The notes beneath the pieces are model-generated. The model did no database searches. It saw only the letters and a program-made list of their open reading frames with translations, and was not told where the DNA came from. Shown piece after piece: positions 8,114 to 18,716 of a DNA stretch of 64,000 bases (position 1 is its first letter; each line of letters starts with the position of its first letter). The stretch lies in the NCBI GenBank assembly GCA_013141415.1, contig JABFQY010000003.1:175729-239728 (forward strand), written 5' to 3'. The position numbers and the translations under genes are program-made. Source of the DNA: Kiritimatiellaceae bacterium (GTDB taxonomy: Bacteria > Verrucomicrobiota > Kiritimatiellia > Kiritimatiellales > Tichowtungiaceae).

Positions 8114-8190
8114 TGGTGGGCGATTGGAGACTCGAACTCCAGACCTCTTCCATGTCAAGGAAGCGCTCTAACCAACTGAGCTAAACGCCC
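8114..8190 (-). tRNA. tRNA-Val (GAC), CCA encoded
   Basis: Read on the minus strand, the sequence begins GGGCGTTTAGCTCAG and folds as a cloverleaf. The anticodon stem is CTTCC/GGAAG with loop TTGACAT, giving anticodon GAC. The T arm is TGGAG-TTCGAGT-CTCCA, and the acceptor stem ends in discriminator A followed by an encoded CCA. There is one U-U mismatch at the sixth acceptor pair. An IS630-type remnant lies within 45 bases of its 5' end. Confidence 0.95.
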
Positions 8191-8233
8191 GAAAAGTGAA
8201 CCGAGAAAGTATAGAACTCGCCTAGGTGTGTCA

Positions 8234-8389
8234 ATGCGCGGAAATGGTTTTTATCAAAACTGTCGCAGAATAACCCAGCGAACCCTTTCCGATGCGCAGG
8301 AGCTGCGCCTTCAGCAGCTCATTTATGAAAATCGGACTGAACAGCTGAAAAAGAATTTTGCCCTGTGGACTCGCGGTGCAGTCAGATAA
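8234..8389 (+). pseudogene. remnant of an IS630-family transposase N-terminus
   Basis: A 51-codon frame contains RTLSDAQELRLQQLI followed by EQLKKNFALWTRGAV and then a stop. This closely follows the N-terminal helix-turn-helix region of IS630-type transposases (pattern: ...LsxeQexxI..LI.....PeqLK..fALWTR.AV). The DDE catalytic part is absent and rnhA begins right after, so it is a decayed fragment. I recognise the pattern from memory. A small independent protein is less likely. It sits between tRNA-Val and the 3' end of rnhA. Confidence 0.65.
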
Positions 8390-8397
8390 AACAAAAA

Positions 8398-8895
8398 TCA
8401 GAGACTGAAAAGATCGTCAGTGAGAATGGCAGATTCAAAAGCTACGTCAGCGGGCAGGTCTTTCAATTGCGACGCCTCGACCGCCAGCACATCACACCGT
8501 TCATTTTCGGGATGACCGGCGTGACCTTTGACCCAGTGGAATTTGACGGCGTGTTCGGCACACAGATCGAGGAGCTGTTTCCAGAGATCTGAATTTTTAG
8601 CCAATTTACCCGGAGAGAGCTTCCACCCATTGGAACGCCACCGTTTAGCCCAGCCCTTTTCTATGGCATTCACCACATAGCTGGAATCGCTGGTCAGCTC
8701 GACGATGCAAGGCCGCTTTAACGAGCGCAGCCCTTCGATACAGGCCATCATTTCCATGCGGTTATTGGTGGTTTTACGGAATCCGCCGGAAAGCTCTTTC
8801 CGGCGTTCGCCGGACAAAAGAACCGCGCCGTAACCGCCCGGCCCGGGATTTCCCTTGCACGCGCCATCCGTATAAATTTTTACAGGTTCATCCAT
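8398..8895 (-). CDS. rnhA: ribonuclease HI
   Basis: Cleaves the RNA strand of RNA-DNA hybrids. All four acidic metal ligands are visible: Asp in YTDGACKGNPGPGG near residue 10, Glu in NNRMEMMA (~48), Asp in TSDSSYV (~69) and Asp in ENERCDVLA (~134), with the KGHAGH histidine loop before the last. The protein has 165 residues; about 20 follow the RNase H core and look like a lineage-specific tail. It is transcribed away from eno. Confidence 0.95.
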   Translation of the reverse strand: MDEPVKIYTDGACKGNPGPGGYGAVLLSGERRKELSGGFRKTTNNRMEMMACIEGLRSLKRPCIVELTSDSSYVVNAIEKGWAKRWRSNGWKLSPGKLAKNSDLWKQLLDLCAEHAVKFHWVKGHAGHPENERCDVLAVEASQLKDLPADVAFESAILTDDLFSL

Positions 8896-9030
8896 AAATC
8901 GGAACGCACGGTAGTTGATTTCCCCAACCCTTGAAAACTTAAAGGATGGCTGTGTTTTTCCCTCCGTTTTCAGGTTGCGGGGGTGCGGGTGCGTCCGTAT
9001 AGTTCCGGCTCATTTTTCAGAGCGCTTTAG

Positions 9031-10329
<1,299 letters not shown>

Positions 10330-10360
10330 GTTTCATGGATAAAAAACCATGAAGACTGAT

Positions 10361-10391
10361 CGCCCCGGAGTTTCTCCGGGGCGGTTTTTTG
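10361..10391 (+). terminator. intrinsic terminator of eno
   Basis: CGCCCCGGAG and CTCCGGGGCG form a perfect 10-bp stem around a TTT loop, followed by a run of T. A smaller ATGG/CCAT hairpin lies just before it. The orientation fits termination after eno. Confidence 0.92.
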
Positions 10392-10464
10392 TACTGAATC
10401 CTTCTTTTTCATATTTCATATTTCCTACTTCATAATTCATCCCCCTCCCCCTATACTGCGCGCC

Positions 10465-10803
10465 GTGAGTCCTCAGAAATACTGGAATGTTGTTTACCGC
10501 TATGTTGCGATTGCCGTGATTGGTCTCGCGCTGACCGGCGTCGTTTTCGCCTTTCTGCCGAAGGTGGCTCAGTTCCGCAGTTATCAGGAAACCAAGAACG
10601 TGCTGGAAGCTGATATCCGCGCCAAGGAGGAATCCATCAAAGAACTGCGCATCAAGCAGGAGCGCTTCGGTTCCGATAAATATTTTGTTCAGCAAATCGC
10701 CCACGAAACCGGTTACGCCCACGATGGCGAAACCATCTATCAGTTCAACGATAAGACCGTCAGCAATCCGCCGCCGGTCGCAACCGGAGCGACCAACCCA
10801 TGA
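10465..10803 (+). CDS. FtsB/DivIC-like septum formation protein
   Basis: A short bitopic membrane protein of 112 residues: an N-terminal cytoplasmic stub, one membrane helix (about residues 13-31, YVAIAVIGLALTGVVFAFL), then a heptad-like helix (to ~72) and a small globular tail beginning FVQQIAHETGY. This matches FtsB/DivIC proteins, which join FtsL and FtsQ in the divisome; the ARETGYAxxGE-type motif is typical. The start is GTG. Its stop overlaps the thiD start (ATGA), so the two genes are translationally coupled. Confidence 0.8.
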   Translation: MSPQKYWNVVYRYVAIAVIGLALTGVVFAFLPKVAQFRSYQETKNVLEADIRAKEESIKELRIKQERFGSDKYFVQQIAHETGYAHDGETIYQFNDKTVSNPPPVATGATNP

Positions 10804-11678
10804 AAAAACCGATTGTTTGGACCATCGCAGGTGCGGATTCCGGTGGCGGAGCCGGTATCCAAGCTGACATCAAAGTCATCAACCTGCTCGGTGCGCACGA
10901 CTGTTCGGCGATTACAGCACTGACAGCCCAAAATACCATCGGCACGGGCCGCCTTGAATGGGTCGCGCCGGATATGCTCTCCGCCCAGCTTGAAGCGCTC
11001 AAGGCCGATCTGCCGCCTGCCGCCGTTAAACTCGGTATGCTCGGCACCGCTGCCTCCGTCGAAATCGTCGCGGCTTTTCTTAAAACAGTTAAAGCGCCTT
11101 TCACAGTTTGTGATCCGGTTCTCATTTCATCCAGCGGCGCATTTCTGCTCGAGGCCTCTGCATGGAAAATTCTCACCGAAAAACTTTTTCCGGTCGTTGA
11201 TTTAATCACGCCGAACATTCCCGAAGCCGAACACCTGCTCGGCATGGAAATCGCCACGCCCGCCGACATCGAAGCCGCCGCTCAAAAGGCGCTCGCTTCC
11301 GGTGTCAAAGAGGTTCTGATTAAAGGCGGTCACGGATTCCACGACATGGAGCTTTCAAGCGATTACTGGAGCAACGGGAAAGATCACGCCTGGCTTTCCA
11401 GTCCGCGTATCGACACGAAGCACTCGCATGGAACAGGCTGCGTACTTTCGTCTGCGGTCGCAACGGCCCGCGCACTGGGTTACCGCCCGCTTGACAGCAT
11501 CATCGTTGCCAAAGCTTACCTGAATCAGGGACTGCGTCTGGCACCGGGACTTGGCAGCGGCTTCGGCCCGCTTGCCTTCAACCCGTGGGAAAAGGCGGAA
11601 CAGGATTTTCCGTTCGTCGCTCAGAAAATCGGCGGGCCGGGATCACGCGCCGCGCTTCCAACCTGCGGAAATACTTAG
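10800..11678 (+). CDS. thiD: hydroxymethylpyrimidine/phosphomethylpyrimidine kinase
   Basis: Ribokinase-fold enzyme that phosphorylates HMP and HMP-phosphate for thiamine synthesis. The N-terminal IAGADSGGGAGIQADIK substrate loop, VCDPVLISSSG (middle), TPNIPEAEHLLG and the C-terminal anion-hole HSHGTGCVLSSAVA are all present. The 292 residues are slightly longer than usual, with about 25 extra C-terminal residues. The start overlaps the FtsB-like gene. No thiamine riboswitch is visible. The 3' end overlaps the convergent aldo/keto reductase gene by four bases. Confidence 0.93.
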   Translation: MKKPIVWTIAGADSGGGAGIQADIKVINLLGAHDCSAITALTAQNTIGTGRLEWVAPDMLSAQLEALKADLPPAAVKLGMLGTAASVEIVAAFLKTVKAPFTVCDPVLISSSGAFLLEASAWKILTEKLFPVVDLITPNIPEAEHLLGMEIATPADIEAAAQKALASGVKEVLIKGGHGFHDMELSSDYWSNGKDHAWLSSPRIDTKHSHGTGCVLSSAVATARALGYRPLDSIIVAKAYLNQGLRLAPGLGSGFGPLAFNPWEKAEQDFPFVAQKIGGPGSRAALPTCGNT

Positions 11679-12817
11679 CCGAGCGCGGCGTGTGTTTCTT
11701 TCAGGCGTTCGATGATGGGAATCTTCTGCGGGCATTTTTCCAAACAGGCGCCGCATTCGATACAGTGCGACGCATCTTTACCTTTGGCGATCCACGGCTT
11801 GCCGAATTGCGCGTACTGGTTGCGGGCGTGTTCCGTCAGACCATAAACGCGGTGATAATTCATAAACTCAAAGCATTTCGGAATGTTGACGTCCTGCGGA
11901 CACGGCAGGCAATAAGCACAGCCGGTGCAATAGAGCGATGCCAGCTGCTTCAGGTCGTCGGCGGTCTTTTCAATCGCTGCTTTTTCATCCGTGCTGAGCG
12001 GCGTTTCATCCGAAGCGGCAACCACATTCTCTTCCACCATCTGGATGGTTTCCATGCCGGAAAGCGCGCAATCCACGTTCGGATTAGATAAGACAAACCG
12101 TAAAGCCAGTTCAGGTGTCTTGATCTGCTTGTTCCCGATCGCTTTCTTAAACGCTTCGGACGGGTACTTGAGACGTCCGCCCGCCACCGGTCCCATAATG
12201 ACCACGCCCAGCCCTTTGCTTTTGGCATAGGCAATGGACTCTTCGTTGGCGCGATCGAGAAGGTTGTACTGGCAGAGCACGGACGAAAAACAGCCGCGGT
12301 CAATAATCGGGATCATCTCTTCCGGTTTGTCGTGAAATGAAAATGAGACGTGGCGGATCATTCCCTCGTCTTTTGCCTTCAGAACATCATCGAGAAGATG
12401 AAACCGGTCGACCACATCACGCATGGCCTCTTTGCCGACACCGTGCAAATGGTAAACATCAATATGATCGGTATCGAGCCGCTTGAGTTGTTCTTCCAGA
12501 AAGCGTCGTCCGTCATCGCGTTTTTCGACCTTACCCACCGGTAATTTTGTGGAGAGCGTTATTTTTTCCCGCCAGCCGTCTTTCAGTGCGCGGCCAACGG
12601 CTGTTTCACTTTCGCCCTGACAGTAAAACCAGGCTGAATCCACATAGTTAACCCCCAGTTCAAAGGCGCGGCGAATCAGTGCAACCGATTCATCCATTTT
12701 TACATGACCGACTCCGCCTTCGCTCCAGCTCATCGGCAGTCGCATGGATCCAAATCCCAATGCAGATATCTTGATTCCGGTGTTTCCGAATGAGTTGTAA
12801 CGCACGTTGAACTCCAA
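11675..12817 (-). CDS. aldo/keto reductase fused to a 2x[4Fe-4S] ferredoxin domain
   Basis: The TIM-barrel aldo/keto reductase portion (residues ~1-290) has the FGSMRLPM start, a catalytic tyrosine in YVDSAWFYCQGESE, the lysine in TLSTKLP and VYHLHG. A C-terminal ferredoxin-like domain follows, with CTGCAYCLPCP and CIECGACLEKCP, ligands for two iron-sulfur clusters. This subfamily is common in anaerobes; substrates are generally unknown. It lies 12 bases downstream of the GH94-like gene on the same strand, so it may act on a sugar released there. Confidence 0.88.
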   Translation of the reverse strand: MEFNVRYNSFGNTGIKISALGFGSMRLPMSWSEGGVGHVKMDESVALIRRAFELGVNYVDSAWFYCQGESETAVGRALKDGWREKITLSTKLPVGKVEKRDDGRRFLEEQLKRLDTDHIDVYHLHGVGKEAMRDVVDRFHLLDDVLKAKDEGMIRHVSFSFHDKPEEMIPIIDRGCFSSVLCQYNLLDRANEESIAYAKSKGLGVVIMGPVAGGRLKYPSEAFKKAIGNKQIKTPELALRFVLSNPNVDCALSGMETIQMVEENVVAASDETPLSTDEKAAIEKTADDLKQLASLYCTGCAYCLPCPQDVNIPKCFEFMNYHRVYGLTEHARNQYAQFGKPWIAKGKDASHCIECGACLEKCPQKIPIIERLKETHAALG

Positions 12818-12829
12818 AGTTTTAATTTG

Positions 12830-15121
12830 TCAAATCACGACATCAACACGGTGTTCACCGTCTTTAAACAGCGGCAGAACATTGCCGTCGATTTTTTTAC
12901 CATCCACGGTGATGGAAGTAACTCCACGGCAGCGTCCGGCTGTGTTGTCGATATTTACATTATAGACTGCACCACGGAAGGTGCGCTTGACGGAGGCTTT
13001 CGGAACTTTCTTTGAGAGACATGGGTCAATCAGAAGTCCTTCATAGCTGCGCCGGACGCCGAGAATCCACTCGATCAGCACCATGGTGAACCACGGAGCG
13101 GTTCCGGTGCGCCAGGCGTAGCCGGATTTGCCGCGGGTCTGGGCAACCAGATCAAACATGTTCACGAACGAAAACGGCTCCGCCCCGGAACGGCTGATCG
13201 GGTTTTCCGGATTGTCGGGACAAACGCGGATATAGGTCTGCCAGGCTTCTTCGGCCCGTCCCATCAGGCAGTCCGCCAACGCTTTAAACCCTGATGCGTG
13301 GCAGTAACAGCCGCCATTGGTGCCGGCCAGCGGCATAAGCGTCGAAAACCGTCCGATGCGCTCGTCGTAACTGTTGAGCGGCGGGTGGCAAATCACATAC
13401 CCTTCCGGCTTGGTGCAATATTTGTCCACGGCCTCCATGCAGGATTTCGCGCGGTCGCTGTCGGCTACGCCGCCGATAATCGCCCAGGCCTGCGTGTTGA
13501 GGAAAATTTTCGCCTCATCATGCTGATCGGATCCGAGCGGATACCCATCTTCGCAGATGGTGCGCTGATACCATTTCCCATCCCACGCGTTTTTGTTGAT
13601 GGCGTTCGACATCTGTGTGAAGACAGCGTGACACTCTTCCGCGACTGCTTTGTCGCCGATCCGTTCCGCCAGTTCAGCGATTTCCAGACAGCCGTGACAG
13701 AGCTGCTGGCTGACCATAACGCTTTCGCGCTCGCCGGTTTTTTCAGACGGCTCCAGCCCGTCGTTCCAGTCGGCGAAGTGCTGAAGCGAAAGGCCTCGCT
13801 TGCCGATATCCTTAGCCATATAGCGGATCGTGCGCTGAATGTGATCCCAAACTGTACCCTTCTCTTTCGACTCAAAGTACGGAACAACCTCTTTGAGTAG
13901 ATCAAAATCGCCGGACTCTTTGATCATCCACGGGACCGTCATCAGAATCCACGCCGGCTTATCCGCATAGGTCAGACGGTTGAATGGGCGGAAGCTGTGC
14001 AGCACCTCTCCGGACGGTTTCTGCGAAGAAAGCGCGCGCAACAGATTGGCGCGAGCCGTCGGATAGTCGAACATCGCGATGGCACAGTCGGTCTGCAGAT
14101 TATCGCGGAAACCGGACTTGTCGATGAGGTAAGAATACATCTGCTTTTTGACAAACAGGTTCATCAGCGCATCGCGGTCTTTATTTTCTGCGCCGGTATT
14201 AACGCTGAACATGGATTCGTGCTGACGTTCCACGGCGGCCTGCTCGGCGCACAGCGTGTCGAGTTTCTCCGGTGTAATACGGGCGCGCAGCGCTTTAACA
14301 TCTTCGACGCTGTCACAGTGTCCGATCAGGAAGTCAGCACGCGACTCGCCCTTGGCCGGGATGTCCAGCCCGACCTGAATAATGCCGGCGCAGTCGGGGC
14401 CGTACCCGGGCCGGTTATCGCAGTTCCAGCCCCAGAGAATGTTCGGAGCAGACACGGAATAATCGGCACGGGTGAAATCATCGCGGTAGCCGTTAACGCC
14501 CATGCAGTTGTTGAGCGTGGTCATGTAACCGCGAATAAATCCTTTCGGAAAAATTTTAACGTCACGGTTCGAGACGACCACGGTACCGACTTCGGGATAA
14601 ACATCGGAAAAGTTGTTCCGGCCAAACCCTTTCCCTTCGTGCGTTTTTCCGTTCATCGGCATCAGCGCGTAGCCGAAAACCGAAAGTTTCCGCGGACGAT
14701 TTGACAGGTTTTTCACGGTGCAGGTCCATGCCTCAAAGGCTTCGGTGCGGGGAACAAAAATACGCCAGGTCACGCGCAGGTCGTCGCAGGTGGAGCTGAT
14801 CTCGGTTTTTTCCGGAAAAAACTTACAGGAATAGTCTTTCACCAGAGTCGGCGCCGGCATGCCCGCCGGACAAAAAACTTTACCGGTTTCTTCGTCGCGG
14901 ATGTAGAGATATTTGCAGTCGTAACCGACCAGTTCTACGGAAAATCCGTCATCAAAACGAACCCGGGTATGTCCGTCGCCGATATGAGTCGCCTCAACGT
15001 AGTATTCAACCGGTCCGCACTGGTTATAATGAATATTGCGCCATTTGCGCGGCGGTTCTCCGGTGAGTTCAAAGCAGTTTTCTTCCTGAATAAACCGTCC
15101 GTATTTTTCGATCGTTCCCAT
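12830..15121 (-). CDS. GH94-type glycoside phosphorylase
   Basis: Relative of cellobiose and chitobiose phosphorylases, which split beta-linked disaccharides with phosphate. The N-terminal beta-sandwich covers about residues 1-280. The (alpha/alpha)6 barrel carries GFRDNLQTD near 337-345, QHFADWNDGL near 447-456 (the Asp pair holds the general acid) and NGGCYCHASG later. Length 763 fits. There is no signal peptide, so it works on an imported disaccharide. The ATG has an AGGAG ribosome-binding site. Specificity cannot be read from the sequence. Divergent from the sulfatase and probably co-transcribed with the aldo/keto reductase. Confidence 0.85.
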   Translation of the reverse strand: MGTIEKYGRFIQEENCFELTGEPPRKWRNIHYNQCGPVEYYVEATHIGDGHTRVRFDDGFSVELVGYDCKYLYIRDEETGKVFCPAGMPAPTLVKDYSCKFFPEKTEISSTCDDLRVTWRIFVPRTEAFEAWTCTVKNLSNRPRKLSVFGYALMPMNGKTHEGKGFGRNNFSDVYPEVGTVVVSNRDVKIFPKGFIRGYMTTLNNCMGVNGYRDDFTRADYSVSAPNILWGWNCDNRPGYGPDCAGIIQVGLDIPAKGESRADFLIGHCDSVEDVKALRARITPEKLDTLCAEQAAVERQHESMFSVNTGAENKDRDALMNLFVKKQMYSYLIDKSGFRDNLQTDCAIAMFDYPTARANLLRALSSQKPSGEVLHSFRPFNRLTYADKPAWILMTVPWMIKESGDFDLLKEVVPYFESKEKGTVWDHIQRTIRYMAKDIGKRGLSLQHFADWNDGLEPSEKTGERESVMVSQQLCHGCLEIAELAERIGDKAVAEECHAVFTQMSNAINKNAWDGKWYQRTICEDGYPLGSDQHDEAKIFLNTQAWAIIGGVADSDRAKSCMEAVDKYCTKPEGYVICHPPLNSYDERIGRFSTLMPLAGTNGGCYCHASGFKALADCLMGRAEEAWQTYIRVCPDNPENPISRSGAEPFSFVNMFDLVAQTRGKSGYAWRTGTAPWFTMVLIEWILGVRRSYEGLLIDPCLSKKVPKASVKRTFRGAVYNVNIDNTAGRCRGVTSITVDGKKIDGNVLPLFKDGEHRVDVVI

Positions 15122-15144
15122 GATGTACTCCTGTTATTGAGGGC

Positions 15145-15161
15145 GTTTTTCGTTGAAAAAC
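15145..15161. promoter_or_regulatory. inverted repeat between divergent GH94 and sulfatase genes
   Basis: A perfect GTTTTTC-GTT-GAAAAAC inverted repeat lies in the 91-bp divergent intergenic region. Its position suits an operator shared by the two genes, but no regulator gene is nearby. It could also be a chance AT-rich palindrome. Confidence 0.3.
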
Positions 15162-15212
15162 AAGGTGTGAGAGATAACTCTATGTCCCTTCGATTTTCAA
15201 GGAGAATGATTT

Positions 15213-16826
15213 ATGAAGAAGCCGAATTTCCTCATTATTTTGACGGATCAGCAGCGGTTCGACACCCTTGCTGCCGCTGGCTTCCCGTGGATGAAAACTC
15301 CGAACCTTGACCGGCTGGTTCACGAAGGCTGTCTGTTCAAAAATGCCTATACGACCAACCCAATCTGCGTGCCAGCCCGTTACGATATGCTGACCGGGAA
15401 AACCGGACGCGCTCACGGGCACTTTGACAATGCTTCAATACTGCTCGACGAAAACCTACCCACTTTTCCGCGCGAGCTCTCGGCTCACGGCTGGCGAACA
15501 GCCGTGCTGGGAAAATGCCACTTTAACCCGCCGACTGCCCATCACGGATACGATGAACAGCATCTCATGGAAGAAATTCCTGAGCGCGTTGAAGACGATG
15601 CGTACCTCCAGTATTTAAAAACAAATGGGTATGGTGATCTGCGCAACATCCACGGCATCCGCCCGCTTTTATATCACGAAGCACAGAAGGCACTGATTCC
15701 GGAAGAACACCTCGGCCCGAACTGGCTGGCCGGACGTGCCGAAGAATGGATTGATCAAAATAGTGATCAACCGTTCCTCCTGACACTCGGCTGGATTAAA
15801 CCCCATCCGCCATGGAATATCCCTGAATCGAAAAAAGGAATTTATGCGGATGCGAATCTGCCGGAGCCGCTGGAAAGATCGCGCGACCTGCCCTATCCGT
15901 CCGAAGACAGCGATCTCTACGGCGACTTCGACTCCACAGAAGAAAAACGGAAAATCCGCGAAGCGTATCTTGAGTCTGTCACGATGGTGGATGAAGCGTT
16001 TGGTCGGGTTCTCGCGGCACTCAAGCGCAACGGCATTCTGGACAATACCGTGATTATCTACACCGCTGATCACGGCGAGATGCTGCAGGACAAAGGTTTC
16101 TATCAAAAAACTCTGCCCTACGACAGCGCCTGCCGCATTCCACTTGTTGTCCGCTATCCGGAAAAATTTAAACCCGGCTCAGTCCGCGAAGAATTTGCCG
16201 ACCTGCTGGATATTTTTCCGACACTGCTCGACATCGCCGGGATTCGTCTGGATCGCGCGGTTCTTGACGGTGAATCCCTGCTTTCGAATTCATCCGTCAA
16301 ACGGAAAATCCAGTATGCGCACTCCTGTCAGGGCCGCTACCGCTGGATCATGACCCGCGATGAACGCTACAAATACATTTATTACTTTGCCGGCGGACAT
16401 GAATACCTCTACGACATGCAAAACGATCCTGCCGAAAAGAACAACCTGCTCGGCCTGCCGGACTGCCCGCAAGCCGTCTATGCGAAACTGAAAACCGAAG
16501 CCATCCGGCGCGAACAACAGGCCGGTCCGGAGGGAACCGTCAAAGACGGCGAGTTTTTGCCTGACGCGCAAGGCCGCCACCCTTCCTTCGACTGGAACAA
16601 CGGCGAAAAATATCCGCGCTGGTGCTTCACGCCCGGCCACTTTCAACAGTTCGGAAAAAAATCTCCAGCCGAAGAAGCGGCGCTTTTTCTAAAAGAATTC
16701 AGTGCCTCCAAAGACGAAGCTCCGCACTGTCCGTCTGCAGCCAAAAAGATGTTACTGGAGGCCTACAGCAAGGTGTGGGGATGCGATCCGGCAGAACTTG
16801 AAAAACTGCTAACAATCAAATCTTAG
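15213..16826 (+). CDS. type I (formylglycine) sulfatase, cytoplasmic
   Basis: Alkaline-phosphatase-fold sulfatase. The metal-binding ILTDQQRFDT is at the very N-terminus and the activation motif CVPAR (Cys52) is the site converted to formylglycine, followed by YDMLTGK. The distal metal ligands appear in YTADHGEMLQDKG near residue 285. Length 537 is typical. No signal peptide is present, unlike most sulfatases of polysaccharide-degrading bacteria, so it should act on an imported sulfated sugar. A maturase is needed and is not encoded here. The AAGGAG ribosome-binding site is good. The 3' end overlaps the convergent GH110-like gene by four bases. Confidence 0.92.
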   Translation: MKKPNFLIILTDQQRFDTLAAAGFPWMKTPNLDRLVHEGCLFKNAYTTNPICVPARYDMLTGKTGRAHGHFDNASILLDENLPTFPRELSAHGWRTAVLGKCHFNPPTAHHGYDEQHLMEEIPERVEDDAYLQYLKTNGYGDLRNIHGIRPLLYHEAQKALIPEEHLGPNWLAGRAEEWIDQNSDQPFLLTLGWIKPHPPWNIPESKKGIYADANLPEPLERSRDLPYPSEDSDLYGDFDSTEEKRKIREAYLESVTMVDEAFGRVLAALKRNGILDNTVIIYTADHGEMLQDKGFYQKTLPYDSACRIPLVVRYPEKFKPGSVREEFADLLDIFPTLLDIAGIRLDRAVLDGESLLSNSSVKRKIQYAHSCQGRYRWIMTRDERYKYIYYFAGGHEYLYDMQNDPAEKNNLLGLPDCPQAVYAKLKTEAIRREQQAGPEGTVKDGEFLPDAQGRHPSFDWNNGEKYPRWCFTPGHFQQFGKKSPAEEAALFLKEFSASKDEAPHCPSAAKKMLLEAYSKVWGCDPAELEKLLTIKS

Positions 16827-18538
16827 CCAACAGACGGCGGGATTTCGTTGTTTTCCAGCAACGGCTCTTTAATTCCGGCCTGAATCCGGTTGTCAGCGAC
16901 ATCAATTCCTTTGCAGGCATCGAAGGTCAAAAGCGCCTTCATCCGGCGAATCATCGGATAGGTCTCCGTTCGTTCGACCATATTATTTTTGAACGTAATA
17001 CCATCCACGGAACGGGCGTAGAGAATGCCGGTGTCAAAGGTTCGGAAGGTGTTATTTTCGATGTGTATGTTGCGGTGGTAGCACTCCCGGTTTTTCCATG
17101 GATTGGAAATTTCCGGATCAATATCGATCACCGCACGTCCCCAACCCTGCGGACCGTAACAGCAATCACCGAATGCATTATTGCGGATTAGCACATCGCG
17201 CACGGCGCCTGATTCAAACCAGTAATTGGCGTCACCGCTGATTTTCACGGCGGAACCCGCCGCAGCGATCCGGTTGTTTTCTAAAACGATTTTACCCGGT
17301 GTGGAAAGCAGGTAACCGCGTGCTCGGTTGTTATGACTGAAGCATCCGCTGATGTGCGCATCCGCTACCCAGCTCTGATTATCCAACACATCGGACACGC
17401 GCAAAGCGTCCGGCAGTTTTTCGTCGAAAACAATCCGGCAGAATTGCGCATTGATCGGTTCCACCGCTTTAACGGTTGCAGACGCGTAAACTAACAGATC
17501 GTCGTTATGTGCGAAACTCAGGGTATCGCCAGGGAACGCAATCTCAAACCCATACTGTTCATTGTGCACCAGCTCAGTAACCACTGAATAATCGTCAAGA
17601 CGTTCTTTGATGCGCGTGTTGGTGCCATGAAGATTGGCCGGATCGTCCATCTGGTTTTCGAAATGACAGTCTTCGATGCGAATCAGTCCGCGACAATTGA
17701 CAAAATGAGTGGCATCGACCGTGACAGAAAACATCCGGTCCGTTCCCGGAGTCGGACGGATGGTGAAATTTTTCAGATGGATGTCTTCAGAAAACTGAGC
17801 GATGACGCCCATTCCGCCGGCGTGGTTTAGCTCCACTTGTTCAATCCGGATATTCCGGCTCTGCTTCAGATGAATTCCAGGGCAGAGTCTGGAATAATGA
17901 CGGAGCAGAAGCACGTTGCCGACAATCGCTCTGCGCTCAAACTTATTATTAAACCGGATCGTTCCGGCATCAATCTGAGTAACGCTGAAGTCTTTTGCAG
18001 TCATCCAGCGACCCAGTGAATCGCCGCTCAGCCAAGCGGGACAGCCGGTGCGGACATCCATTTCAAAAATTCCGTCGTGCAAGGTGTGTGACCAGCCCTC
18101 GCCGTCAAAAACGACCTGATCGCCTTCCATGTGAAACGGATATTTTTCCCAGTCAATTTTTACTTCAACACCGCTGTCGTCCACCTGCGTAATGATGCCT
18201 TGTGAATAAAAAGGCCGGCGCCAATCGACGGAAAAGTTTTTCAGTGTGATGCCGGACGATTTTTCGACCACAAACGGCATCATTTCACCGTGGAAGATAA
18301 ATCGGGAGCCGCCGCCGTCAATGGTAAGATTTTTTCTGCCGATAACCGGGAAGGCGATGCGTTTGAGACTGGCGCTGTTATTGGAGATGTAATAGTGCTT
18401 CTCAAAAGCCTGATCGGGATAAAAATGATATTCGCCTTTTTGAAATTTCAGGATCGCGTCATCGCCGCATGCTTCCAAAGCTTGAAAAACGATCGGCGAC
18501 ATATCGTCCAAGATTTTTGCGATGAGGATTTCTTTCAT
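16823..18538 (-). CDS. right-handed beta-helix glycosidase, GH110-like
   Basis: A 571-residue parallel beta-helix protein with repeated short strands (GITLKNFSV, NIRIEQVEL, DIHLKNFTI, GITFKNNMV). DATHFVNCRG near 276 and DDPANLHGT near 298-306 match the substrate pocket of family 110 alpha-1,3-galactosidases as I recall them, and GDANYWFESG (~445) is also typical. GH110 enzymes release terminal alpha-galactose, as in blood-group B-type or carrageenan-like glycans. No signal peptide, so it is probably cytoplasmic like its sulfatase neighbour. A generic beta-helix lyase or epimerase is the alternative. Confidence 0.75.
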   Translation of the reverse strand: MKEILIAKILDDMSPIVFQALEACGDDAILKFQKGEYHFYPDQAFEKHYYISNNSASLKRIAFPVIGRKNLTIDGGGSRFIFHGEMMPFVVEKSSGITLKNFSVDWRRPFYSQGIITQVDDSGVEVKIDWEKYPFHMEGDQVVFDGEGWSHTLHDGIFEMDVRTGCPAWLSGDSLGRWMTAKDFSVTQIDAGTIRFNNKFERRAIVGNVLLLRHYSRLCPGIHLKQSRNIRIEQVELNHAGGMGVIAQFSEDIHLKNFTIRPTPGTDRMFSVTVDATHFVNCRGLIRIEDCHFENQMDDPANLHGTNTRIKERLDDYSVVTELVHNEQYGFEIAFPGDTLSFAHNDDLLVYASATVKAVEPINAQFCRIVFDEKLPDALRVSDVLDNQSWVADAHISGCFSHNNRARGYLLSTPGKIVLENNRIAAAGSAVKISGDANYWFESGAVRDVLIRNNAFGDCCYGPQGWGRAVIDIDPEISNPWKNRECYHRNIHIENNTFRTFDTGILYARSVDGITFKNNMVERTETYPMIRRMKALLTFDACKGIDVADNRIQAGIKEPLLENNEIPPSVG

Positions 18539-18580
18539 GACTCTTCAGGAATTTCGCGGTTGTGCGCCGATCAGTTAGTA

Positions 18581-18657
<77 letters not shown>

Positions 18658-18716
18658 ACATTGTTTAAAGCGTGAGAAGCTAGCACGGGACAAAATGGTG
18701 GTCAACGCGAGAGTGG

